A stretch of 64,000 nt of DNA, taken from the NCBI RefSeq assembly GCF_034262375.1, contig NZ_CP139558.1:7254001-7318000 (forward strand). The letters run 5' to 3'. Below the pieces are notes generated by a model that was not told where the DNA came from, did no database searches, and was given only the letters and a program-made list of their open reading frames with translations. Below are positions 44,426-54,560 of the stretch, in pieces. Made by a program: the position numbers and the translations under genes. Each line of letters begins with the position of its first letter. Position 1 is the first letter of the stretch. The stretch comes from Mucilaginibacter sabulilitoris (GTDB lineage: Bacteria; Bacteroidota; Bacteroidia; Sphingobacteriales; Sphingobacteriaceae).

Positions 44426-45016
44426 TTAATTTACTTGAACAGCGTTTTCAATATCACTACAAATCGGTTCATAATCAACCACAAAATCGGGCCGCGCCGT
44501 CCCCTCAATAATAAAAGGTATAATTGTATCAATTCCTATATAATTTAAAATGGTATTAAGGTAATTAACGATGTAATCATTAACAGGGTCGAACCCGCTG
44601 TTTTTATAGTTCCCGCCTGCAGTTATTGCAAGGTAAACTATTTTGCCCTTTAATAGTCCAATTTTGGTTCCATCCTCCTGATAACTAATCGTATGTCCAA
44701 ATCTGACAATCTGGTCAATAAATGCTTTTAATGCAGCGTGCACACCAAAATTATACATTGGTGCTCCTAAAACTATAAAATCAGCCTCCTTAATTTCTGC
44801 GATTATAGCATCTGAATAACTCAATTTTTCGTTTTTAAAAAATGCTGAAATATGCAAACTATCCAGGTAAGGCGGATTATCGGCCAGGAGGTTCCGCTCA
44901 ATAACTTTACTCTTCTGGTGCTTTAGTACAAGTTGTTTAATAATGGCCCTTCCCAGCTTAATGCTATGAGAACGATCTCCCATAGGACTTGAAATAATGT
45001 GCAATATATTTTTCAT
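44426..45016 (-). CDS. FMN-dependent NADH:quinone reductase (azoreductase)
   Basis: 196 residues from the Met at 45016 (MKNILHIISSPMGDRSHSIKLGRAI), which is the family's start; the longer frame adds 16 atypical residues. The FMN-binding motif is SSPMGDRSHS, followed by GAPMYNFGVHAALKAFIDQIVRFGHTISY and AITAGGNY. It reduces quinones and azo bonds with NADH in the cytosol and protects from quinone stress. It is 28 bp upstream of the YCII gene on the same strand, so possibly one unit with the sigma pair. Confidence 0.88.
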   Translation of the reverse strand: MKNILHIISSPMGDRSHSIKLGRAIIKQLVLKHQKSKVIERNLLADNPPYLDSLHISAFFKNEKLSYSDAIIAEIKEADFIVLGAPMYNFGVHAALKAFIDQIVRFGHTISYQEDGTKIGLLKGKIVYLAITAGGNYKNSGFDPVNDYIVNYLNTILNYIGIDTIIPFIIEGTARPDFVVDYEPICSDIENAVQVN

Positions 45017-45379
45017 TGAAAAGTTTTTAGCCTCATAACGACATGGACCGATCAACGGGGACATCTTTTTGTATTTAATTAAATAGGGCGGGCAGAAAAT
45101 TATAAATTGCCTTTTACCCTGGCGGAGTCTCCTGTTTAGATTACGGCAATCACATCTTCTTTTGTAACATCAATATAGCTGTCAATACTGACCATTGCAG
45201 GTTAATGCTTTTTTAATGTTTTATTAAGCCGGCGCAATTTATTTGTATTAATCAATTAACCAATAACCACGCCAGCACAACGGGCAGTAGCCTAATAATT
45301 CGATAAATATTTTAAAAAAAACTGCTTTTTAATAACCATATTGTATAACTATTATAACAATCTGCAATATATTTCATAA
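45017..45379. other. Divergent spacer
   Basis: No gene seen. It must hold the promoters of the azoreductase operon (minus) and the first PUL gene (plus). No clear TAnnTTTG was found on either strand. Confidence 0.4.
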
Positions 45380-47548
45380 ATGAAGAACAATCTTTTAAAG
45401 TACGCCTGCCTCGCTTTTTTAGCATTAAGCATAACCAAAACAGAAGCTAAACCAGTCGCGCCGGTTACAGATACCCTGCTAAACAATTACAACGTTTCCT
45501 GGGATGTGCCCGGGCCAACTTCGGCACAATCAATGCCATTGGGTAATGGCGATATAGGCCTGAATGTATGGGTAGAAAAAAACGGCGACCTGGTTTTCTA
45601 CATCAGCAAAACCGATGCCTGGGGTGGCGAGCTGGATGTTCAGAAAGACCCCTGGATGCAGCAGGGCGGAGTACTCATGAAATTGGGTGCCGTTCATGTT
45701 TCGGTAAGCCCTAATCCGCTGGCCAAAAGTACAACTTTTAAACAGGTATTAAAATTACGCGATAGCGAAATACAGATACAGGAGGGCGAAGGCAAATCGG
45801 CAGTTAAGCTGCGGATTTGGGTTGATGCCAATAACCCGGTAATAAGGGTGGAAGCACAGAGCGACGCCCCTGTTTCGGTGAACGTAAAGCTCGATAACTG
45901 GCGGGTCGGCCAAACAGACACGGTGCTGAACAACGAGAAAAACCGCATTGCCTGGTATCACCATAATTCGGCAACAACAGATCCGCATCTGGCAAACCTT
46001 ACTTTTGGAGCCGTTGTTAAAGGTAAAGGCCTGGTGAGCGAAGATGCATCGACACTGCAATCGGGCAGTGTAAAAACGCAGCTTATTTCCATTTATCCCT
46101 TAACTGCGGTTGCAGGTAGCGGTAAGGAGTGGCTTGCTCAACTGGATAAACAAGTGGCAGCAGTTGAGAAACTAAATGTGGAGCAAACCCGGCTGGCGCA
46201 TCAAAAATGGTGGCAGCAATTCTGGAACCGCAGCCACATATTTTTAAAAGGCGATAACTTAGCCACACAGGTTACGCAGGGCTATGTATTGCAGCGTTTT
46301 GTTACCGCCTGTGCGGGCCGTGGAACCGGACCTATTAAGTTTAACGGGTCCATATTTGTGGTAGATAACCCCAACTGGAAACATGATGATAAACCCAACC
46401 CTCAAAATGCCGATTTCAGGGCTTGGGGTGGTCAATACTGGTTTCAAAACACGCGCGCAATGTACTGGCCCAGGCTCATGGCCGGCGATTTTGACATGAT
46501 GCTGCCGCTGTTTAATATGTATGCCAAAATACTACCTGCCAATGCTGCTCAGGTAAAACAGTTTTACAACCATGACGGCGCTTACTTTGCCGAAACCGCG
46601 CCCTTTTGGGGCGGGTTGCAATTTATGGGGCCTGACGTAAAGGCAAATTACACCAATCATTATTTTACGCCGATACTCGAGCTAAGCATGATGATGCTCG
46701 ACTATTATGAGTACACCGGCGATACCCAGTTTGCCAAACAAACCCTCCTACCGATAGCATCCGCCGGGATACAGTTTTTCGACAAGCATTTTGGTCGCGA
46801 CAGTACAGGTAGGTTATTGCTCGACCCCGATAATTCTATCGAGATGTTTTGGAAGGTGCATAATCCGGCGCCCGATGTTGCTGCTTTGCACTCGGTGATC
46901 AGTCGTATGATAACGCTACCCAATACTTTGGTTGATGATAAAACCCGGCAGCAATGGCAAAAACTATACAGGGAACTACCTCCGCTACCAGTAGCCGAAG
47001 TGAACGGTAAAAATGTGTTGCTGCCCTACACTGGTGCGCAAACCGCTAAATCATTTAATAGTGAGAACCCGGAGTTGTATGCCATTTACCCGTTCAGGCT
47101 GTATGGCATAGGCAAGCCCGATCTGGACCTGGCGCTGAATACCTTTAATACCCGCAAGCAACGCGCCAAAGGCTGCTGGGTGCAAGACCCCATACAGGCC
47201 GCCATGTTGGGCCAGGCCGTTGTAGCGAAAGATTATGTAAGCTTTGCCTTTACCCGCAAATCGCCCGATCTGAAGTTCCCGGCTTTTTGGGCCAGTGGTA
47301 ATGATTATCATCCCGACGAAGATAATGGCGGCAATGGCGAAAACGGCTTACAACAAATGCTGATGCAGGCCGATGGTAAAAAGATAATCCTGCTGCCTGC
47401 CTGGCCCGCCGGCTGGGATGCCGATTTTAAACTGAATGCCCCTTACAACACCACGGTGCAGGGCAAAGTAGTAAATGGTAAACTACAAAACCTGAAAGTT
47501 ATTCCCGCGAGTCGCATGACTGATGTGGTGGATATGAGCAAAAGATAA
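45380..47548 (+). CDS. DUF5703/GH95-like six-hairpin glycosidase, secreted
   Basis: 722 residues with a signal peptide (MKNNLLKYACLAFLALSITKTEA). The N-terminal ~270 residues form a beta-sandwich (NVSWDVPGPTSAQSMPLGNGDIGLNVWVEKNGDLVFYISKTDAWG) as in DUF5703 proteins. The middle is an (alpha/alpha)6 barrel like GH95 and related glycosidases (YVLQRFVTACAGRG..., FWGGLQFM, DPDNSIEMFWKVHNPAPDVAALHSVISRM). The end is a small beta domain. Likely a periplasmic exo-acting glycosidase; sugar specificity unknown. First gene of the plus-strand PUL arm. Confidence 0.82.
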   Translation: MKNNLLKYACLAFLALSITKTEAKPVAPVTDTLLNNYNVSWDVPGPTSAQSMPLGNGDIGLNVWVEKNGDLVFYISKTDAWGGELDVQKDPWMQQGGVLMKLGAVHVSVSPNPLAKSTTFKQVLKLRDSEIQIQEGEGKSAVKLRIWVDANNPVIRVEAQSDAPVSVNVKLDNWRVGQTDTVLNNEKNRIAWYHHNSATTDPHLANLTFGAVVKGKGLVSEDASTLQSGSVKTQLISIYPLTAVAGSGKEWLAQLDKQVAAVEKLNVEQTRLAHQKWWQQFWNRSHIFLKGDNLATQVTQGYVLQRFVTACAGRGTGPIKFNGSIFVVDNPNWKHDDKPNPQNADFRAWGGQYWFQNTRAMYWPRLMAGDFDMMLPLFNMYAKILPANAAQVKQFYNHDGAYFAETAPFWGGLQFMGPDVKANYTNHYFTPILELSMMMLDYYEYTGDTQFAKQTLLPIASAGIQFFDKHFGRDSTGRLLLDPDNSIEMFWKVHNPAPDVAALHSVISRMITLPNTLVDDKTRQQWQKLYRELPPLPVAEVNGKNVLLPYTGAQTAKSFNSENPELYAIYPFRLYGIGKPDLDLALNTFNTRKQRAKGCWVQDPIQAAMLGQAVVAKDYVSFAFTRKSPDLKFPAFWASGNDYHPDEDNGGNGENGLQQMLMQADGKKIILLPAWPAGWDADFKLNAPYNTTVQGKVVNGKLQNLKVIPASRMTDVVDMSKR

Positions 47549-47912
47549 CGCCATGAAAAACATTCTAACCTTGTTTAAGCATCATCTTCATAGTTTGCCT
47601 AACCCAACCCCTATTGTTGAATTTATTTTAAAAATCCGAGGGGTATTAATTATCCCTCCTTGTTCAACGCCCTTGTTCCGCTACAAACGGAGCAAGGACA
47701 AAAAAGTATCATAGTTGTCTTTTTAAAGCTGTTTAATGCTAATTCCCGCGGCTTAGTTTCAGACCCGGTTATTCCTTATATCGTCTTTGATTGTAAACTG
47801 TTTTGTTGTAATTTAGCCAATGCCGTCAACTAAATATGGTAATATTTTTTTGGCTAAATTATAAATACAGCACGGGTACTTAAGTTGTAATACTTAATGT
47901 GTACTGATCAAC
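47549..47912. other. Spacer before the membrane regulator
   Basis: A hairpin CCTTG-TTCCG / CGGA-GCAAGG followed by A-rich sequence at about 47668-47694 may end transcription. A 56-codon open frame at 47553 has no family features and is not called. The rest is AT-rich control sequence. Confidence 0.4.
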
Positions 47913-50477
47913 ATGAGATTTTTTTTATCGGGATTAATTGCGGTTATTTTTTTAAATATACTATTGGTACAACCTGTTCGTGCACAATCATACGGGCTCG
48001 GTTTTTATAGTCATGAAGTAGTACAGGATAAACGCACCACATTAGATCTCGGTCTGAATAATGTTGCCCCAAAAGATAATCTAGATGTTTCCTTTGATCT
48101 GGCTTTTATCCCCAACCGTCAAATATATTTTGGGTATATACTACGACTGGTGGGCGATGACAAGCAGAATATCGACCTCGTATATGACAACCAGGCCAAT
48201 ACCAAACACCTCAAGATTATTATTGGCGAAAAGCTTTCTAAAATTTCGTTTAATATCGATGAAAAGATATTGTTTAATAATTGGAACCGGCTCCGGATAC
48301 TGATTGATTTTAAGAATGATAAGCTTACCGTGTTTGCCGGCAAGGAGGCCTTCAGCGAAGCAGGTGTACATTTAAAACAAAGCACCAATTATAAATTGCT
48401 TTTTGGGGCAAACGCTTACCGGCAGTATCAAACTACCGATTTACCACCTTTTAAACTACGCGATGTAAAGGTGGCCCAGAATAATAAGCTCCTTTCATGG
48501 TGGCCTCTTAGTGAATGGCAGGGCGACGTGGTTCCTGAAACGGTTAATCAGAATAATGGCTTGGTTACTAATCCTTTGTGGATAAAATCGCGCCACCGCA
48601 ATTGGCAGGTAGAACAAGAGCTCACCGTTGCCGGAAACGCCAGCCTGGCCTTTGATCCGGCTACTGAAACGGTTTACATCATCACCACCGATTCACTGAT
48701 AACCTATTCGGTAAACAGTACTGCCCCGCTAAAAAACAACGCCTATAGTTCAGGAAAACAGTTATTAATTCCCGGCGATCAGGCGTTGTTCAGCAACAAT
48801 AAACTATATTACCTTTTTATAGATCAAAAAGCCATTGCCACTTATAGCATCAACGATCAAAAATGGGATAAGAGCTTCAAAAACCTACGCGCAGAAACAA
48901 ATAACGGGCATTTAAATAAGTTTTTTTGCCAAACAGATACTTCCATTTATACCATTGGAGGTTACGGTCAATTGGTGTATAAAGACAGTGTAAAACAGTA
49001 TAAGTTAAATACCGCTGCATGGCAAAACATTAAACCTAAAGGCGATACGTTTACCCCCCGTTATATGGCAGGTCTGGGTACTAATGCTATGGGGGATACC
49101 GCCTACATTATTGGCGGCTACGGCAGCGCGTCGGGTCAGCAAATTGTGAATCCGCGTAATTTGTATGACATGATGCGTTTTGATGTTAAAACTAAAACGT
49201 TTAAGAAACTTTTTAATATTGAAGTTAAAAACGAGGACTTTGTATTTGCCAATTCGCTTATCATTAATTCAAAATCGCGGACTTATTACGGACTTATTTT
49301 TCCGCAGCATAAGTTTAATTCCAATTTACAGCTCATACAGGGCTCACTTGATAAACCTACCTATAAATTAGTTGGCGATACCATTCCCTACCTGTTTCAT
49401 GATGTGAACGCCTATGCGGATATTTATTACTGCCCGCGAAGCAGTAAGTTTTTAACGGTAACACTTTTTAAGCAGAACGAGCAAACCCGGGTTAAAATAT
49501 ACTCGCTGTTAAGTCCGCCGGAGCCATTGGAAACCCCGGTGCTAAGTTACGGTGGTGTTAATTATATCTGGTGGATAAGCGGCCTCCTGGTAGTGGGTTT
49601 GAGTGCAGCGGCAGGTATAACCATCAGCCGGAAAAAGAAAAAAAATGAAGCCAGCCGGTCTCTTCTAGTGCCGGTGGTCCCGGAGATTGTCAACCATACC
49701 CCCGAACAAAAAGAACAGTCCATTGAGGCCGACCATGACAACAAGCTCAACAGCAACAAAAACGCTATATTTTTATTTGGCGATCTGCAGCTTTTTACAG
49801 CTGAAGGGCAGGAGATCACCAAATATTTTACACCATTGTTAAAGGAACTCTTCCTGATTATTGTACTTTACTCCATAAAGCTAGGCCGTGGCGTAAGCTC
49901 CGAAAAACTGAATGAGATATTGTGGTTTGACAAATCAGAAAAGAGCGCCCGTAATAACCGCTCGGTAAATATTGCCAAACTCAAATCGCTGCTTGATAAG
50001 ATGGGTCATTGCCATTTATCAAAAGATACCGGCTACTGGAAAATCGAAATAGATTATAACGAGATCATGGTTGATTACCATACCTACCTCAACATTGTAT
50101 CAAACAAAAGCAAGCTCAACAAGCAAAAAATCATCCAGCTTACGCATATTACACAAAGGGGTAATTTTTTATCGAACATAGAATACGAATGGCTGGACGC
50201 CTTTAAATCAGAAGTATCTAATGAGATCATTGATTCATATATCCAATTTTCGAGCACTATTACCATTGCCGACGATGCAGAGTTCCTGATAAAGCTGGCC
50301 AATGACATTTTCTACTTCGACCCGGTAAACGAGGATGCCATGATCATGAAATGCAAGGCGCTATCATACCTGGGTAAGCACTCGCTGGCTAAAAACACTT
50401 TTGAAAGCTTTAGCAAAGAATATAAGGTAATTTACGGCGAAGGTTTCGAACGTGATTTTCATTCTATATTGGAGTAA
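47913..50477 (+). CDS. Membrane-spanning regulator: LamG/Kelch-like sensor, one helix, winged HTH plus BTAD-like
   Basis: 854 residues. Signal peptide 1-25. Residues ~30-200 are LamG/concanavalin-like (SFDLAFIPNRQIYFGYILRL...). Residues ~225-545 are a Kelch-like propeller with blades such as SIYTIGGYGQLVYKD and AYIIGGYGSASGQ. One membrane helix at 551-572 is followed by RKKKK, so the C-terminus is cytosolic. Residues ~618-715 form an OmpR/SARP-like winged helix (LLKELFLIIVLYSIKLGRGVSSEKLNEILWFDKSEKSARNNRSVNIAKLKSLLDKMG), followed by a BTAD-like helical domain. It probably binds a glycan outside and DNA inside, controlling the neighbouring PUL without a kinase. Confidence 0.8.
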   Translation: MRFFLSGLIAVIFLNILLVQPVRAQSYGLGFYSHEVVQDKRTTLDLGLNNVAPKDNLDVSFDLAFIPNRQIYFGYILRLVGDDKQNIDLVYDNQANTKHLKIIIGEKLSKISFNIDEKILFNNWNRLRILIDFKNDKLTVFAGKEAFSEAGVHLKQSTNYKLLFGANAYRQYQTTDLPPFKLRDVKVAQNNKLLSWWPLSEWQGDVVPETVNQNNGLVTNPLWIKSRHRNWQVEQELTVAGNASLAFDPATETVYIITTDSLITYSVNSTAPLKNNAYSSGKQLLIPGDQALFSNNKLYYLFIDQKAIATYSINDQKWDKSFKNLRAETNNGHLNKFFCQTDTSIYTIGGYGQLVYKDSVKQYKLNTAAWQNIKPKGDTFTPRYMAGLGTNAMGDTAYIIGGYGSASGQQIVNPRNLYDMMRFDVKTKTFKKLFNIEVKNEDFVFANSLIINSKSRTYYGLIFPQHKFNSNLQLIQGSLDKPTYKLVGDTIPYLFHDVNAYADIYYCPRSSKFLTVTLFKQNEQTRVKIYSLLSPPEPLETPVLSYGGVNYIWWISGLLVVGLSAAAGITISRKKKKNEASRSLLVPVVPEIVNHTPEQKEQSIEADHDNKLNSNKNAIFLFGDLQLFTAEGQEITKYFTPLLKELFLIIVLYSIKLGRGVSSEKLNEILWFDKSEKSARNNRSVNIAKLKSLLDKMGHCHLSKDTGYWKIEIDYNEIMVDYHTYLNIVSNKSKLNKQKIIQLTHITQRGNFLSNIEYEWLDAFKSEVSNEIIDSYIQFSSTITIADDAEFLIKLANDIFYFDPVNEDAMIMKCKALSYLGKHSLAKNTFESFSKEYKVIYGEGFERDFHSILE

Positions 50478-50581
50478 TAAACCAGTTACGCAAGGTATTT
50501 GTATTTACATTAATGATTTTTTAAGAATTAATTAAGGCCCCCCGCACAAATTTGGGTTTATAACCATTTATAATAAACCTA

Positions 50582-51853
50582 ATGTCCAAAAAACAATTAT
50601 TTAGCCTGTTATTGCTGTTTATAGCCGCATCGGGTTACAGCCAGTCGCTTAAACATAGTAAAACATCGGCATTTACCAGTTATAAAGGTTTGGTAATGGC
50701 TGGTTATCAGGGCTGGTTCAACGCGCCAGATGATGGCGGGGGCCGCGGCTGGAACCACTACAACTCCGACGGTAAATTTGAGCCAGGAAGCACCAATATT
50801 GATGTATGGCCCGACGTAAGCGAATATGAAAAAACCTACCAAACGGCATTTAAACATGCCGATGGTAGTTATGCTTACGTATACAGTTCGCACGATGCCT
50901 CATCAACCGAAACGCACTTTAAATGGATGCAGCAATACGGTATTGACGGTGTATTTGTGCAGCGTTTTATAGCCGATGTGCAAAGAGGGCGCGGCCGTGC
51001 GCACAATGATGTTGTTTTGGGTAATGTGTTAACATCATCAAAAAAACACCACCGGGCCGTAGCGCTCATGTATGATTTGTCAGGTATGCGCGAAGGCGGC
51101 GATTCTATAGTGATTAAGGACTGGAAGCATTTGGTAGACAGTTTAAAACTAACCAACCGGGGTAACAAACAAACCTACCTGTACCATAACGGCAAGCCGC
51201 TGGTGGCTGTTTGGGGTATAGGGTTTAACGATAACCGCAGATACGGCCTTGCCGAAGCTGAAAGAATTATAGATTTTTTAAAGAACGACCCTGTTTACGG
51301 CGGTTGCGCCCTGTTGCTGGGCGTACCCACCTACTGGCGCGATTTTGGGAACGATACCGAAAAAGATCCGCACCTGCATGACGTGCTACGCATGGCCGAT
51401 ATTATTCATCCCTGGTTTGTGGGGCGATATAATGAGGAATCGTATCCTAAGTTTCAAAACCGCATTGCAGATGATATTGCCTGGTGCAAAGCCAACAAAC
51501 TTGATTATGTGCCGGTTGTTTTCCCGGGCTTTAGCTGGCATAATATGAACCCTCGCAGTCCGCAAAATCAGATTCCTCGCAACAGGGGGCATTTTTACTG
51601 GAAACAGATCTACGGAGCCATCAGCAGTGGTGCTGAAATGCTGTACGTAGCCATGTTTGATGAGGTTGACGAAGGTACAGCTATATTGAAAGCCTCTAAA
51701 AATCCGCCGGTAGGCCTGAGCAATTTTGTAAAGTATGAGGATGATATCCCCAATGATTATTACCTGTACTTAACTGGTTACGCTGGCAAAATGCTCCGGA
51801 AACAAATACCGCTCCGGCAGGATATTCCGTTACCTGTTAAGACGGGTAAATAG
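50582..51853 (+). CDS. Secreted GH71/99-like glycoside hydrolase
   Basis: 423 residues with a signal peptide (MSKKQLFSLLLLFIAASGYS). TIM-barrel features of the GH71/GH99 clan: GLVMAGYQGWFNAPDDGGGRGWNHY, then WPDVSEYEKTY, HFKWMQQYGIDGVFVQRF, LMYDLSGM, WGIGFND, and an MFDEVDEGTAILK strand end where acidic catalytic residues lie. GH71 cuts alpha-1,3-glucan; GH99 cuts alpha-mannosides; this group is annotated only as 71/99-like. It has a lipoprotein paralogue in the opposite arm (54561-55859). Confidence 0.85.
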   Translation: MSKKQLFSLLLLFIAASGYSQSLKHSKTSAFTSYKGLVMAGYQGWFNAPDDGGGRGWNHYNSDGKFEPGSTNIDVWPDVSEYEKTYQTAFKHADGSYAYVYSSHDASSTETHFKWMQQYGIDGVFVQRFIADVQRGRGRAHNDVVLGNVLTSSKKHHRAVALMYDLSGMREGGDSIVIKDWKHLVDSLKLTNRGNKQTYLYHNGKPLVAVWGIGFNDNRRYGLAEAERIIDFLKNDPVYGGCALLLGVPTYWRDFGNDTEKDPHLHDVLRMADIIHPWFVGRYNEESYPKFQNRIADDIAWCKANKLDYVPVVFPGFSWHNMNPRSPQNQIPRNRGHFYWKQIYGAISSGAEMLYVAMFDEVDEGTAILKASKNPPVGLSNFVKYEDDIPNDYYLYLTGYAGKMLRKQIPLRQDIPLPVKTGK

Positions 51854-52025
51854 CAAAGACAAGCAGACTGATAAATCGTTTTTTAAACGAAATTTAAAAG
51901 TATTCATCAATAATACATAGCTGTTAATGTTTTATTAATATGTTATTATTTACCGGGCATAGTTTCGTCTTTAACATCAAATCGCTGATGTGAAATATTT
52001 AAACCTAAAAAATACTATAAATTTT

Positions 52026-54290
52026 ATGAAGAGAAAGTATGCCGGTGCGCTGGCTATTTTATTAACCGCTTTTTGCTCTTTTGAAGCTCCCCGGAAACCG
52101 GTTAAATATCCTTATCAAAACGCCGCGCTGCCTGTTGAAAAACGGGTTGCCGACCTGCTAAGCCGGATGACGGTAAACGAAAAAATTAGGCAGCTGGATA
52201 TGTACTCCGGCCACGAAGTTGCTAATATGAAAGGCCACGAGGCAGAATCATATTCGGATAGTGCAAAAATAAGCATAGGTACTGAAGGCATTGGCTCGGT
52301 GCATGACCTTTATCCCTTAACTACTGATATTACCAACCAGATACAGCGTTATGCTGTAGAGCATACCCGATTGGGTATCCCCGTGTTATTTATTGAAGAG
52401 GGCTTGCATGGTTATTCAGGATTGGGCAGCACCAGCTTCCCGGTGCCTATGGCCCTGGCCGGTGCATGGGATACTACCCTGGTGCACCAAGCCGGACGTA
52501 TTATAGCTACCGAAATGCGTGCACATGGCGTGGCCATGGTGCTTGGCCCGGTGCTTTGCCTGCCGCGCGATCCCCGCTGGGGCCGGGTAGAGGAAACTTA
52601 TGGTGAAGACCCTTATCTGGCAGCTGCCAATGGCGTGGCTATGGTTAAGGGCCTGCAAGGCCGTAAATTGAGCGATCATGATGCCGTGTTGGCCGAACCA
52701 AAACATTTTGCGGTACATGGTATTCCGGAAGCGGGCAGCAATACGGCCCCGGTAAACATGGGCGAACGTGAAGCAAGATCCTCTTTTTTATACGTGTTTG
52801 AAAAAGCCATTAAAGAAGCACACGCCATGGGCATGATGGCGGCTTATAGCGAGCTTGATGGAATACCCTGTGTAGATAATAAATGGCTGCTGAAAGATGT
52901 GTTGCGCAAAGAATGGGGATTTAACGGTTTTGTACTGTCAGACCTGGGAGCTATACGCATGTCGTTAAATAACCACCAAATTGCCGGCGGCACTGCCGAT
53001 GCGTTGGCCCAAACACTTACCGCCGGGCTTGATATGCAGTTTTATGATTTTCCGCATGACGAGTTTCTTGGTGGAATAAAAAAAGCGATGGCCACCAAAC
53101 AACTTAGCATGGCTGAGCTTGACCGCGCCGCTGGCGACGTATTGCGTGTTAAATTTATGCTGGGCTTGTTTGATCATCCTTATATTGACGAAGTGCTTAT
53201 TAAAAAGGTTTATCATACCGAAGCCAGCCGCGCGGTGGCCTTAAAAGCTGCGCAGGAAGGTATAAGCCTGCTCAAAAATGATGGTAATATATTACCACTT
53301 GGGCCAAATGTAAAATCAGTTGCGGTGGTTGGTCCATTGGCTGAGAGTACCTATCTGGGTGGTTATGCCAACGAAGCCAGTAAAGGTGTAGCCATACTTG
53401 ATGCGCTGAAACAAAAAGCCGGCGCTGATATGAAAATTAGTTTTGAAGCAGGCTATGATCCTAAAGATTCATCGGCCGCAACTCAAACGGTAAATATTGA
53501 AAAGGCTGTTGATCTGGTGAATAAATCGGATATAGCGGTGGTTGTTTTAGGCGAAGATATCGGCGAAGTAGGCGAAGGTAAAGACCGGGCAAATCTTGAC
53601 CTTAACGCCCGGCAAACCCGTCTGATAGAAGCCATACAAAAAACAGGTAAGCCCATTGCAGTTGTACTTTTTAATGGCCGGCCGCTAAGCATAAATGGAG
53701 TGGCTAAAAACGTCCCTGCCATTGTAGAATCATGGTTTTTGGGTGAAACCGGTGGCCTGGCCATTGCCGATGTACTGTTAGGTAAGGTTAACCCATCTGG
53801 AAAATTACCAATGACCTTCCCGCGCTCCACCGGGCAAATTCCTTACTATTACAACCACAAACCAACCTCAGGGCATATTTATGTTGATGAAAAAAACACA
53901 CCACTGTTCCCGTTCGGACATGGGTTAAGCTATACCAGCTTCACTTATTCGGGTCTGAATATTAGTCCGGCAAGCATACCGGTTAACGGTACTGTTAACG
54001 TAACGGTGAGTGTTAAAAACACCGGAAAAGTAGGCGGGACAGAGGTAGCGCAATTGTATATACGTGATGTTATTGCCAGCGTTACCACCCCCGTAAAAGC
54101 ATTAAAAGGCTTTAATCGCATTACTTTGCAGCCAGGCAAGAGCGGACAAGTGCAATTTAAGTTAAGTGCTGAAGAATTGAAGCTCTGGAACCGACAGATG
54201 AAACAGGTTGTTGAGCCTGGCGAATTTAAAGTTATGGTGGGCAGCTCATCGGAAGATATCAGGCAAAAAGGAAGTTTTTGGGTGAAATAA
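52026..54290 (+). CDS. GH3 beta-glycosidase, secreted
   Basis: 754 residues from the ATG at 52026 (MKRKYAGALAILLTAFCSFEAP), giving a signal peptide. The order is GH3 N-terminal barrel, GH3 C-terminal domain and fibronectin-III-like end. The nucleophile is D306 in FVLSDLGAI. KHFAVHGIPEAG is the substrate-binding block, and the C-terminal region holds VVVLGEDIGEVGEGKDRANLDL and NPSGKLPMTFPRSTGQIPYYYNHK. It removes terminal beta-linked glucose or xylose in the periplasm. Last gene of the plus-strand arm. Confidence 0.93.
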   Translation: MKRKYAGALAILLTAFCSFEAPRKPVKYPYQNAALPVEKRVADLLSRMTVNEKIRQLDMYSGHEVANMKGHEAESYSDSAKISIGTEGIGSVHDLYPLTTDITNQIQRYAVEHTRLGIPVLFIEEGLHGYSGLGSTSFPVPMALAGAWDTTLVHQAGRIIATEMRAHGVAMVLGPVLCLPRDPRWGRVEETYGEDPYLAAANGVAMVKGLQGRKLSDHDAVLAEPKHFAVHGIPEAGSNTAPVNMGEREARSSFLYVFEKAIKEAHAMGMMAAYSELDGIPCVDNKWLLKDVLRKEWGFNGFVLSDLGAIRMSLNNHQIAGGTADALAQTLTAGLDMQFYDFPHDEFLGGIKKAMATKQLSMAELDRAAGDVLRVKFMLGLFDHPYIDEVLIKKVYHTEASRAVALKAAQEGISLLKNDGNILPLGPNVKSVAVVGPLAESTYLGGYANEASKGVAILDALKQKAGADMKISFEAGYDPKDSSAATQTVNIEKAVDLVNKSDIAVVVLGEDIGEVGEGKDRANLDLNARQTRLIEAIQKTGKPIAVVLFNGRPLSINGVAKNVPAIVESWFLGETGGLAIADVLLGKVNPSGKLPMTFPRSTGQIPYYYNHKPTSGHIYVDEKNTPLFPFGHGLSYTSFTYSGLNISPASIPVNGTVNVTVSVKNTGKVGGTEVAQLYIRDVIASVTTPVKALKGFNRITLQPGKSGQVQFKLSAEELKLWNRQMKQVVEPGEFKVMVGSSSEDIRQKGSFWVK

Positions 54291-54560
54291 GCAGATGTGC
54301 AGATTTTAGATGTGCAAATATGCAGATGTGAGGATGGAGAAAGACATTCTGGGATATCCGGGATTTAGTTGATGTTACCTGGCATAAGGGTAACGGGGTG
54401 TGCCTGGGGTGAGAGCCGGGCGCACTTTTTTTGGGGCCGATTACGGAACAGATAACAACAGTTTCATACCACTCACGTTACCAATGGGAGGCAAAAAATA
54501 AAGCCTGAACTTCATGAAGTTCAGGCTTTGGTGTGTGTAAGGTTGATGCAGGGCTGGTGT
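54291..54560. other. Spacer between convergent PUL arms
   Basis: Begins with short imperfect repeats of GCAGATGTG/AGATGTGCA (54292-54340) and ends with a strong palindromic terminator. No gene. Confidence 0.5.
54500..54529. terminator. Bidirectional terminator between the PUL arms
   Basis: Perfect 30-nt palindrome with AAAGCCTGAACTTCA as the half, with A-run before and T-run after. It serves both the GH3 gene (plus) and the minus-strand operon. Confidence 0.85.

Noticed and set aside
47553..47723. Short open frame after the DUF5703 gene
   Set aside because: 56 codons over a hairpin, Pro/His-rich, no motif.
54292..54340. CRISPR-like array from GCAGATGTG repeats
   Set aside because: Units are under 12 bases, irregular and without spacers; a simple degenerate repeat.
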